A stretch of DNA of 5,548 bases, taken from positions 1-5,548 of the forward strand of contig JAQICW010000567.1 in assembly GCA_027858355.1 (NCBI GenBank), in the 5' to 3' direction. The stretch's first letter is position 1. The number at the start of each line of letters is the position of its first letter. This document shows positions 1-5,548 of this stretch, in pieces. Source of the DNA: Desulfobacula sp. (GTDB lineage: Bacteria > Desulfobacterota > Desulfobacteria > Desulfobacterales > Desulfobacteraceae). Both the position numbers and the translations under genes were made by a program. The notes under the pieces are model-generated. The model was not told where the DNA came from, did no database searches, and saw only the letters and a list, made by a program, of their open reading frames with translations.

Positions 1-1096
1 TTATCCGATCTGGAACTCTTTTGCACAAATAACTTGTGATGGAAGGGTGGGTCTTTTTAGAAGATGCCGCAATTGCCGCAATAGTTGTCAAAAGCCGCCC
101 CTCGGGAGATTTGAGTGTATACCGGTACAGTCCCCTGGCATGGAATCCAATGGAGGTGTAAAACCTTTCAGCTTCGATTTCCGAATCAAGAACGATCTCT
201 TTTATCTCGGAAAAATTGCTTTTCCACAGCACCCAGAGCCCTGCCATTATAAAGGTGCCCGCTCCTTTGACAGGGCGAGGATCATGGGGAGAATCTGCTC
301 CGCCACGGGTGGCAACATATTTCACTTCAAAGCCCCTGTAGAAAAGTTTTCTTATCATTTCCAGAAAAATCAGTCCCTGTATCTCTCCTTTTGCCACACA
401 TGCAAAAAGCAGGCTGTCCGTGCCGGAAACCAGACAATTTAACAGAAAACGGATGTGAAAAAATTCCAGATTAAGGCGGCCTGCCTGCATAAGGCTTTCC
501 CGGGAAAAAGGGAACCTCATGAAAAAGGCCATTGTATATTCGTCCACCACGCCCCGGGAAAGTATCCGTGGGTCGTCCTCCAAATCCTTGAAATCGCTCT
601 GGCCGGTGTTATCGTTTTTTATGTCCAGAAGCCTTTTGAACCTTTGTCTCAGCGCCTTGGCCAAAGGCGTTTCATCGGCCTGGGTATTTTTTTGAAATAT
701 GGAGTCTATGCGGTGTTTCAACAGATCCAAAGCCAGATCAATTTCATAATTGAGCATCAAAGACAGGCCGGCAATATCGGTTTTTGAAGCATGTATTCCA
801 GGATTTGCTAAAGGGTCCCTGTGAAACAGATCTCTTGTCTGGGCCAGTTCTCCATATTGAATCAGCAGGGCCTGCTCAAGGCAAGGGGTGCCGCTGGTGA
901 AAAACTGGTATTTATTGACAAAGGCTTTCTTGTCGCCAAAAAGAAAATACAGCTTTTTCTCGTCCCGGGTTTGTGATGCAGGCAAAAGATCGATTCTCCC
1001 CTTTCCCAGCATGGTATGCAGGGTATAGGAAATTTCAGGCTCTCTTCTGCCAATGGCATCGATGGCCTGCTTGATATTTTCCCGGGTCAGCATCAT
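1..1096 (-). CDS. GNAT-like acyltransferase-domain protein, C-terminus cut by window edge
   Basis: An uninterrupted frame of 365 codons starts with a double ATG (1096 and 1093) and runs off the left edge without a stop. Residues 1-190 are a mainly helical region I do not recognise. Residues about 205-330 look like a GNAT N-acyltransferase fold. A beta strand followed by GLIFLEM (241-247) comes first, then a Gly-rich turn VKGAG (276-280) before a helix, which resembles the acetyl-CoA pyrophosphate loop. The motif ERFYTSIGF (310-318) matches the family's late FYxxxGF element. The Gly-rich loop does not fit the classical Q/RxxGxG/A pattern exactly, so acyl-CoA binding is uncertain and the substrate is unknown. 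The first ATG shares its A with the TGA stop of the upstream sensor-kinase gene (TGATG). No clear ribosome binding site precedes it, which suggests translational coupling and a shared operon. The open frame is certain; the GNAT assignment is moderate. Confidence 0.72.
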   Translation of the reverse strand, partial: MMLTRENIKQAIDAIGRREPEISYTLHTMLGKGRIDLLPASQTRDEKKLYFLFGDKKAFVNKYQFFTSGTPCLEQALLIQYGELAQTRDLFHRDPLANPGIHASKTDIAGLSLMLNYEIDLALDLLKHRIDSIFQKNTQADETPLAKALRQRFKRLLDIKNDNTGQSDFKDLEDDPRILSRGVVDEYTMAFFMRFPFSRESLMQAGRLNLEFFHIRFLLNCLVSGTDSLLFACVAKGEIQGLIFLEMIRKLFYRGFEVKYVATRGGADSPHDPRPVKGAGTFIMAGLWVLWKSNFSEIKEIVLDSEIEAERFYTSIGFHARGLYRYTLKSPEGRLLTTIAAIAASSKKTHPSITSYLCKRVPDRI

Positions 1097-2778
1097 CAAT
1101 CCAGAAACATAAGCTCTGAATCTGAAAATGATCCAATAAACGCTTCAGGCACCTGAACTTCAAATATCACTCCCTGTTTTTTCCCATTTCTCACGGATAT
1201 TTTCCCGCCGATTCTTTCCATGATGAACCGGCTGATGGCCATGCCAAATCCCCAATCCCCCCGTTTGCTCAAATGCCGGGGGTCAAAAATTTGTTCCATA
1301 TCTGCAGTTTCCAGACCCGGCCCGTTATCTGCGATCAAAACCATCACAAAATTTTCCTTCCTGGATGTCGATACGCATATTTTACCGTTTATGCCCACAA
1401 CGGCAGAAGCGTTCAATAAAAGATTCAGAAAAACCTGGCGAAGTACGGCAACATCGCTCCTCACACAGGGCAATCCCTCCTGAAAATCAATCATCAAATC
1501 TATGTTTTTTTCAATCAGGGATGTCTTTAAAAACCTGATCATACGGTTTAAAACCATGTGAATATCAACATCCATAATAACCGGATCTTTTGGTGCGGCA
1601 TACCGGATAAAGCTGTCGATAAGATTTTTTCCCCTTGTGGCTTCCGAAAAAATCTGTTTTGCCAATATATCTTTTTCACTCAAATTTTCCGGCCCTGTCT
1701 GCTCTTTCATCACCATAGCAGTTACGTGAATATTGGACAGGATATCGTTGAGGTCGCTAAAAACACCCCTGGCCAATTTCATTGATGAGGCCAGAAAGGC
1801 AGTTCTCCTCAATCTGCTGTCCAGGCGGTGCCCGCGCTTTCTTTTTTCTTCCAGCATGGACACCAGACTGTCCGTGGTAAGAAGGATTGCCAATACCATA
1901 AGAAATCCTGCCAGCACAACGACAAAAAGGCTGATAATCTGTACTTTTCTTGAATCTTCAAAAACATCCCTTTTGTCTACACTCACAACCGACAGCCAGG
2001 GAATAGTCTCAAGCCAGGTGGTTAAGGTAATACTTGACCCTTTTTCATCTACCTGCACTCCTGTAAAACGACCCGGTGGCAAAATCAAAGATTTCATCAT
2101 GAGTTTGCCGCCTTGTCTTGGATTTGTCTGAAATTCTCCCTTGCTGTTGATCAGGTACGCGTCCCCTTTCCTGTTTCCTGCCACCTGGGTGACAATATTG
2201 TCAAACAGACCCGACATGATAGTAGCTCTAAAGATCCAGACCTTTTGACCTTCATTGCGTTTCACTGCTATGATAAAGTGGGGCTCGTTCCTGAAACCGG
2301 TGAAAACATCACTGACATATATGCCTTTAGCCATCACTGCTTTGAACCAGAATGCATCCCTGTAATTTTTAGTGGCAAGATCGTAGGGCCCTGTGTAGGC
2401 AAGGTGATCGCCATCCTGGCCTATAATACCAAGATCCTGGAAACAGGGCAGTTGGTTCTGAAGCGAAGAAAGAACCTGTTCAATGGTTCCCGGGGATATC
2501 ATTTTTGACAGGCTGTTGTTTTCTGAGAGCAGTTTTAAATCCATTGTCCGTTCGGTCAGAAAGGAATCAATGGTTTTTTTATGGGAAACCGCTTCTGTCT
2601 TGAGCGCTTCCATTGTTTTGTGTTTAATTGTGCGGGTCATGTAAACATACATACCGCCACCGATTACCACAAGGGGGAGGAAGGCTGCGGCAATGAGAAT
2701 TATAACCACCTTTTTCCATACCCTGCGAAAGTAAGGAAAGTCTCGTGTTGCCGATATGGCAAAAGTTCTGTCCGGCAT
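1096..2778 (-). CDS. Membrane sensor histidine-kinase-like protein with Cache-type sensor, lacking the phosphoacceptor His
   Basis: This 560-residue protein has the layout of a membrane sensor kinase. A first membrane helix lies at about 22-46 and an extracytoplasmic domain at about 47-280. That domain has Cache-like signatures: AFWFKAVMAKGIYVSDVFTG (142-161) followed by PHFIIAV. A second membrane helix lies at about 281-301. A charged linker and a dimerisation helix follow, with no obvious HAMP domain. The C-terminal ATPase domain looks intact: N-box LNLLLNA (451-457), G1 box DNGPGLE (484-490), F-like segment IFDP (497-500) and G2 box GDWGFGMA (507-514). In the H-box the segment KLARGVFSDLNDILSNI (334-350) aligns with the usual KLAxGxAHExNNPL pattern, but residue 341 is Ser (codon AGC at 1758-1756) and the NNP positions read NDI. 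ATP binding therefore seems possible while His autophosphorylation does not. The ATG at 2778 has GGAGG at 2791-2787, eight bases upstream, and an in-frame stop lies not far upstream. It probably belongs to the transporter operon. Confidence 0.9.
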   Translation of the reverse strand: MPDRTFAISATRDFPYFRRVWKKVVIILIAAAFLPLVVIGGGMYVYMTRTIKHKTMEALKTEAVSHKKTIDSFLTERTMDLKLLSENNSLSKMISPGTIEQVLSSLQNQLPCFQDLGIIGQDGDHLAYTGPYDLATKNYRDAFWFKAVMAKGIYVSDVFTGFRNEPHFIIAVKRNEGQKVWIFRATIMSGLFDNIVTQVAGNRKGDAYLINSKGEFQTNPRQGGKLMMKSLILPPGRFTGVQVDEKGSSITLTTWLETIPWLSVVSVDKRDVFEDSRKVQIISLFVVVLAGFLMVLAILLTTDSLVSMLEEKRKRGHRLDSRLRRTAFLASSMKLARGVFSDLNDILSNIHVTAMVMKEQTGPENLSEKDILAKQIFSEATRGKNLIDSFIRYAAPKDPVIMDVDIHMVLNRMIRFLKTSLIEKNIDLMIDFQEGLPCVRSDVAVLRQVFLNLLLNASAVVGINGKICVSTSRKENFVMVLIADNGPGLETADMEQIFDPRHLSKRGDWGFGMAISRFIMERIGGKISVRNGKKQGVIFEVQVPEAFIGSFSDSELMFLD

Positions 2779-2850
2779 GCCCTGTACCTCCAGATGATGA
2801 AGACTTTTAACACCTTTCGGAAAATTACACCTCCAAAAGTTAATTGTCTA

Positions 2851-3204
2851 TTAATAATACCTTAATATGACACAGAACACCAGTGCCACAACCCATACAG
2901 TGTGGCTGACCACTCCTTTTTTTACGGGACTCGTGCTGGAACCGGTAATATATGTCACCAGGTTGAAGATATGGTTCCATGTCATTGCAATGATGAAAAA
3001 AGAAAGAAAAAACAGCAGCATATGGACTTTTTCAACTCCCATGCCTGCCAGGGATTTTCCCAGGGTTTCCGGTGCAAGGGGTCCATCCACATTACCAAAA
3101 AGCCCCAGATAATATAAAAAAAATGACACCCCCATTACAACCATTGACAAGCCCATGCTTTGCGTGCGTTTCCGGATATAACCGTTCAGCGGTTTTTTGC
3201 TCAT
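2851..3204 (-). CDS. Small three-helix membrane protein of unknown function
   Basis: I do not recognise a family for this 117-residue protein. It has a basic N-terminus (KKPLNGYIRKRTQ) and about three hydrophobic helices: 17-35, 60-84 and 100-115. The short loop after the first helix (GNVDGPLAPETLG) is acidic and Pro/Gly-rich. The positive residues at the N-terminus suggest that end is cytoplasmic. The start is well supported: AAGGAG at 3217-3212 lies seven bases before the ATG. The gene begins 67 bases after the TauE/SafE-like gene ends and stops 72 bases before the sensor gene, all in the same direction, so it is probably co-transcribed. Position and topology suggest a transporter accessory subunit or a link between transporter and sensor; this is inference only. 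Codon use and composition look like those of its neighbours, and a good ribosome site makes a real gene likely. Confidence 0.8.
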   Translation of the reverse strand: MSKKPLNGYIRKRTQSMGLSMVVMGVSFFLYYLGLFGNVDGPLAPETLGKSLAGMGVEKVHMLLFFLSFFIIAMTWNHIFNLVTYITGSSTSPVKKGVVSHTVWVVALVFCVILRYY

Positions 3205-3226
3205 AACACATCTCCTTATTGTTTTT

Positions 3227-3248
3227 CCCTCCCTGTTTCCAGGGAGGG
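3227..3248 (-). other. Intergenic stem-loop with GAAA tetraloop
   Basis: A perfect 9-bp inverted repeat (CCCTCCCTG / CAGGGAGGG) encloses four bases. In the minus-strand transcript the loop reads GAAA, a GNRA-type tetraloop known to be very stable. It lies between the transporter stop (3272) and the ribosome site of the small membrane protein (3217-3212). The bases after the stem on the transcribed strand are A-rich, not U-rich, so it does not look like an intrinsic terminator. It more likely protects or delimits the transporter mRNA, or sets the expression ratio of the two cistrons. Confidence 0.6.
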
Positions 3249-3271
3249 GATTGTATTAATTCAGACTGCCA

Positions 3272-4309
3272 TCAACCACCCAGTTTCTTGTAGATACCGG
3301 GAATTATCTTATAGAAGCAGATGACTGCGACAACACAACAATAGGCCGGTACCACTATTTTCCATAATTTTTCCGGGAAAACCCGTGTCATATAGGGTGC
3401 TGCAATGGCAGAAAACATGGTTGCAATCATAAAGGACGGCAGCATGATATAGTCTATCTGAACACCGCTGGTCAGAAGTGCCAGCCATACAATGATGGCA
3501 AAGGTGGAGACGGTTCCTTCACAGATGGCCGTTACGGCAAGCATGCTTTTAACGGGCACGCCTGAAAGAAGGCCGCCGATGGTGACCACGGGGCCGTATC
3601 CACCGCCGCCCACACCCTTGTTAAATCCTGCAAGGAAAGCAAAACCGAACATCCTATTGGGTTTGTAAGGCCTGTCTTTCCTGGCACTCCACAGAGAGAC
3701 GACACCCATCATCACCAGAAGGATGGCCACATAGAGTTTGATCCAGATTTTATCCACAGGGAAAAACTTGTAAATTCCCATGATGGATAGACTTACGGCT
3801 ATACATCCGGTTACTCCGATGATAATCCAGAGTTTTACGGTTTCAGACATGGGGGAAAATTTCCACTCCACATTTTCAAATTCCCTGTGGAGAAAGGCAC
3901 CCACAAGACCTGCCATACCCTGTTGAATCATAACAGCCGGTACGATCTGTTTGGGGTCAAATCCCACCACAAGGAGGATGGGTGTCAGGGCTGTTCCAAA
4001 TCCCATGCCTGCCGAGGCATCCATGAATTCAAAAAATGCCGCCAAACCCACCACACTCCAGATGATTATCCAGTCATTTCCCTGGATTCCATTGGCAATT
4101 GTCCAGTCAGACTGAATCCTTACCGTGGCTTCAAAAGGATTTCCCGCAAGCCAGCAGCCCACCAGAAAAACCAGAAAAAAGACGAACACACCTCCCAGGG
4201 CAGCACGTATATGGCGCCACTCCGGGATAAACCGCTCTGCAATGGTCTGTTTTTCTTTTTCCAGGTCGTGGGCCACTTCCCAGCCCTTTTTTGCTTTCTT
4301 TTTATCCAT
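3272..4309 (-). CDS. TauE/SafE (TSUP) family membrane transporter, probable anion or sulfite/sulfonate exporter
   Basis: This 345-residue protein has a charged cytoplasmic N-terminal tail of about 33 residues, then roughly eight or nine hydrophobic helices between 35 and 336. It shows the two-repeat pattern of the TSUP family. The first repeat has ASAGMGFGTALTPILL (98-113) and the second has FNKGVGGGGYGPVVTIGG (229-246), followed by an Ala/Gly/Glu segment (AVTAICEGTVS). Characterised members export sulfite or sulfonate-type anions, such as TauE in taurine breakdown and SafE in sulfoacetate breakdown. Which substrate this one moves cannot be read from the sequence, and the direction is not certain for the whole family. 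The ATG at 4309 is preceded by AAGGAG (4322-4317) with seven-base spacing. The gene is the first behind a sigma-54-type promoter and lies directly downstream of an NtrC-type activator gene, so expression is probably conditional. It is followed by a small membrane protein and a sensor kinase. Confidence 0.88.
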   Translation of the reverse strand: MDKKKAKKGWEVAHDLEKEKQTIAERFIPEWRHIRAALGGVFVFFLVFLVGCWLAGNPFEATVRIQSDWTIANGIQGNDWIIIWSVVGLAAFFEFMDASAGMGFGTALTPILLVVGFDPKQIVPAVMIQQGMAGLVGAFLHREFENVEWKFSPMSETVKLWIIIGVTGCIAVSLSIMGIYKFFPVDKIWIKLYVAILLVMMGVVSLWSARKDRPYKPNRMFGFAFLAGFNKGVGGGGYGPVVTIGGLLSGVPVKSMLAVTAICEGTVSTFAIIVWLALLTSGVQIDYIMLPSFMIATMFSAIAAPYMTRVFPEKLWKIVVPAYCCVVAVICFYKIIPGIYKKLGG

Positions 4310-4392
4310 ACTGTTTCTCCTTTTTCTATTATTTATTTAAGAATCTCGACTGATTGTTTCCATGTCGACCTTCCGTTATAGAAAAAGGAATA

Positions 4393-4408
4393 ACAATAAA
4401 TGTGCCAG
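4393..4408 (-). promoter_or_regulatory. Sigma-54 (-24/-12) promoter of the transporter operon
   Basis: On the minus strand CTGGCACATTTATTGTT-type sequence reads from 4408 downward. TGGCAC (4407-4402) is a perfect -24 element, and TTGT (4396-4393) sits at exactly the consensus spacing for the -12 TTGC. The only core deviation is T for C in the -12 element. The predicted transcript start is near 4381, giving a leader of about 72 bases before the transporter ATG. The gene immediately upstream encodes a sigma-54 activator, which strengthens the call. Confidence 0.75.
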
Positions 4409-4434
4409 AATGAATAAAAAACAAAACTATTGGC

Positions 4435-4447
4435 TAACTTCCTGATT
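4435..4447 (-). promoter_or_regulatory. Possible IHF binding site
   Basis: The minus strand reads AATCAGGAAGTTA, one mismatch from the IHF consensus WATCAANNNNTTR. Its centre is about 60 bases upstream of the predicted sigma-54 start, between the -24 element and the likely activator sites, where IHF commonly bends DNA at such promoters. The surrounding DNA is AT-rich. The motif is weak in information content, so position is the main support. Confidence 0.35.
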
Positions 4448-4461
4448 ATGCAGATTAAATA

Positions 4462-4503
4462 CCCTAAAATAAACCGGCCGACATCAAAATGATGTCGGCC
4501 GGT
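4462..4503 (-). terminator. Intrinsic terminator of the sigma-54 activator gene
   Basis: A perfect 13-bp inverted repeat has arms ACCGGCCGACATC at 4473-4485 and GATGTCGGCCGGT at 4491-4503, around a five-base loop. On the minus strand the GC-rich stem is followed by TTTATTTTA, the U-rich tail of a rho-independent terminator. It lies 36 bases past the activator stop codon. On the plus strand the tail is A-rich, so it acts in one direction. It should separate the activator transcript from the transporter operon. Its palindromic core is about 107 bases upstream of the predicted operon start, so a second role as an operator is possible. Confidence 0.85.
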
Positions 4504-4519
4504 AAAACCTGGTGGTGGA

Positions 4520-4545
4520 CAGGTGTCAATTTCAGGTGTCATTTC
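4520..4545. repeat. Tandem direct repeat at the 3' end of the activator gene, possible activator-binding site
   Basis: Two adjacent 13-base units begin with the identical nonamer CAGGTGTCA (4520-4528 and 4533-4541). On the transcribed strand this reads TGACACCTG twice, 13 bases apart. The second copy contains the stop codon of the activator gene (4541-4539). The repeat lies about 140-160 bases upstream of the predicted sigma-54 start, within the usual range for enhancer sites. The repeat is seen directly; a binding role is inference, since most NtrC-type sites are inverted repeats. Confidence 0.5.
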
Positions 4546-5548
4546 ATAGGAGACAATATTCTGAATTCATTGGCTTCTATGTGGGCGTCTTTCATGAGCC
4601 GATGCAGGTATTGTCTCTGTATCCCGGCAGTTTCAGCGGCCTTGCTGATATTCCCCTGAGTTTCCTTTAACAGAGCCCGGATATAGTGTTCGTGAAAAAG
4701 TTGGATATTTTCCTCTTTGGCATCTTTAAAATTCATCAGGGAATCTTCCCTGTTTAACCGGGGAGACAATTCAGGCATAAGAAATTTTTCCGAACTGGAA
4801 AGACCCAGGTCGGAAAGGGTCAGGGTATCGCCGGCACAAAAAATGATTCCCCGTTCAATGATATTTTCAAGCTCCCGTACATTGCCGGGAAATTGTCTTG
4901 CTGTCAAAGCCTGCATGGCAGACGGAGCGATGCCCTTAACATGTTTTCCGTTCATTACACCATATTTGTTGAGAAAATGGTGGCACAGAAGCGGAATATC
5001 TTCGGGTCTATCCCTTAAAGGCGGTATTTCCAGGCGGATGACATTGAGGCGGTAAAATAGATCCTCCCGGAATGTATTTTCCTTTATGGCCTGTTCAAGA
5101 TTTTTGTTTGTGGCTGCGATAAACCTGAGATCCGCCTTTTTGGTTATGACACTGCCCACGGGTCTGTATTCCCCCTCCTGAAGCAGTCTAAGGATACTTG
5201 CCTGGAGGCCGGGTTTCAGGTCTCCGATCTCATCGAGGAAAAGCGTACCGCCGTCTGCCTCTTCAACCAGTCCCTTCTTATCTGTCGCAGCACCTGTAAA
5301 GGCCCCCTTCAAATGTCCGAACAATTCGCTTTCTATAATATTCTCCAACATTGCCGTACAGTTTATGGTAACCAGTTTTTTTGATCTTCTATTGCTGTTC
5401 TGATGAACCGCCCTGGCCACAAGCTCTTTGCCCGTTCCAGTGGGTCCGGTTATAAGCACGGTTCCCGATGTGGGCGCTGCCTGACGGATCCAGTCAAAAA
5501 CTTTTGCCATTGCACCAGTGGAGCCGATGATGGAAAGATCGTTTTCCT
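4539..5548 (-). CDS. Sigma-54-dependent transcriptional activator (NtrC type), N-terminus cut by window edge
   Basis: The frame stays open to the right edge, so the ATG at 5510 is internal: the 12 codons before it (ENDLSIIGSTGA) are the normal entry into the AAA+ domain. Counting from that Met, Walker A is GPTGTGKE (22-29) and the sigma-54 contact loop GAFTGA is intact (69-74). Walker B is TLFLDE (89-94), the arginine-finger region is FRED...YRLN (147-156), and the sensor II segment is PGNVRELEN (208-216). A Fis-type helix-turn-helix follows at about 286-307 (GNISKAAETAGIQRQYLHRL). The protein therefore hydrolyses ATP to open sigma-54 polymerase complexes and binds DNA by its C-terminus. The regulatory domain (receiver, GAF, PAS or other) is outside the window, so its signal input is unknown. 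Small deviations are Pro-Thr for the usual Glu-Ser in Walker A and Leu for Glu before the GAFTGA loop. It is followed by a strong terminator and a sigma-54 promoter that it probably controls. Confidence 0.95.
   Translation of the reverse strand, partial: ENDLSIIGSTGAMAKVFDWIRQAAPTSGTVLITGPTGTGKELVARAVHQNSNRRSKKLVTINCTAMLENIIESELFGHLKGAFTGAATDKKGLVEEADGGTLFLDEIGDLKPGLQASILRLLQEGEYRPVGSVITKKADLRFIAATNKNLEQAIKENTFREDLFYRLNVIRLEIPPLRDRPEDIPLLCHHFLNKYGVMNGKHVKGIAPSAMQALTARQFPGNVRELENIIERGIIFCAGDTLTLSDLGLSSSEKFLMPELSPRLNREDSLMNFKDAKEENIQLFHEHYIRALLKETQGNISKAAETAGIQRQYLHRLMKDAHIEANEFRILSPMK

Noticed and set aside
47..787. Two plus-strand frames of 131 and 110 codons (47-442 and 455-787).
   Set aside because: They are antisense to the GNAT-like gene, have no good ribosome sites, and give Cys/His/Phe-rich products typical of antisense reading.
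862..1059. A 65-codon minus-strand frame.
   Set aside because: It lies in another frame inside the long GNAT-like coding region, which is open across the whole segment and explains it.
2779..2850. A second GGAGGTG ribosome-site-like sequence (about 2828-2834) suggesting a tiny gene before the sensor.
   Set aside because: The only nearby start (GTG) is followed at once by a stop, and no frame of use follows.
1220..2865. Several plus-strand frames opposite the sensor kinase gene.
   Set aside because: The kinase on the other strand has clear domain motifs throughout; these frames show none.
3249..3271. TGGCAG on the minus strand near 3266 as a second sigma-54 promoter for the small membrane protein.
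   Set aside because: No TTGC-like -12 element occurs at the required spacing.
3887..4381. A 164-codon plus-strand frame opposite the transporter start.
   Set aside because: It is antisense to the TauE/SafE gene and runs into its promoter leader; composition is not protein-like.
4333..4542. A 69-codon minus-strand frame whose ATG overlaps the activator stop (ATGA).
   Set aside because: The overlap looks like coupling, but the frame reads through the terminator stem and the sigma-54 promoter, and the product is rich in aromatic residues with no recognisable domain.

Overview
The window reads as one chromosomal block from a Gram-negative bacterium that uses sigma-54. The gene style fits a Desulfobacterota (sulfate-reducer-like) genome: moderate GC, a sensor kinase with a periplasmic Cache-type domain, an NtrC-type activator, and a TauE/SafE transporter with an unusual Gly-rich second repeat. 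That taxonomic guess is inference from style; there is no rRNA or marker gene. Every supported gene is on the minus strand, so transcription runs from right to left.

Layout in transcription order: (1) 5548-4539, the 3' part of a sigma-54 enhancer-binding activator (AAA+ domain plus Fis-type helix-turn-helix), whose N-terminal domain lies beyond the right edge. (2) 4538-4310, a compact regulatory gap. It holds a tandem 9-bp direct repeat, a perfect 13-bp stem with U-rich tail (terminator of the activator gene), a possible IHF site and a well-matched -24/-12 sigma-54 promoter. (3) 4309-3272, a TauE/SafE (TSUP) family membrane transporter. (4) 3204-2851, a small protein with three membrane segments, preceded by a strong stem-loop closed by a GAAA tetraloop. 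(5) 2778-1096, a two-pass membrane sensor histidine-kinase-like protein with an extracytoplasmic Cache-like domain, whose dimerisation helix carries Ser where the phosphoacceptor His should be. (6) 1096-1, a long open frame running off the left edge, joined to the kinase gene by a one-base stop/start overlap (TGATG). Its C-terminal part resembles a GNAT acyltransferase.

Working model (inference): the activator binds upstream of the sigma-54 promoter and switches on an operon made of transporter, small membrane partner, Cache-type sensor and GNAT-like protein. Sensor and transporter would then be co-produced, so the sensor could monitor the transported anion or a related compound. The missing phosphoacceptor His means the sensor may not work as an ordinary autokinase. 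This is the most unusual feature of the window. No tRNA, rRNA, CRISPR array, insertion sequence or phage gene was seen. No gene-free stretch exceeds about 230 bases.
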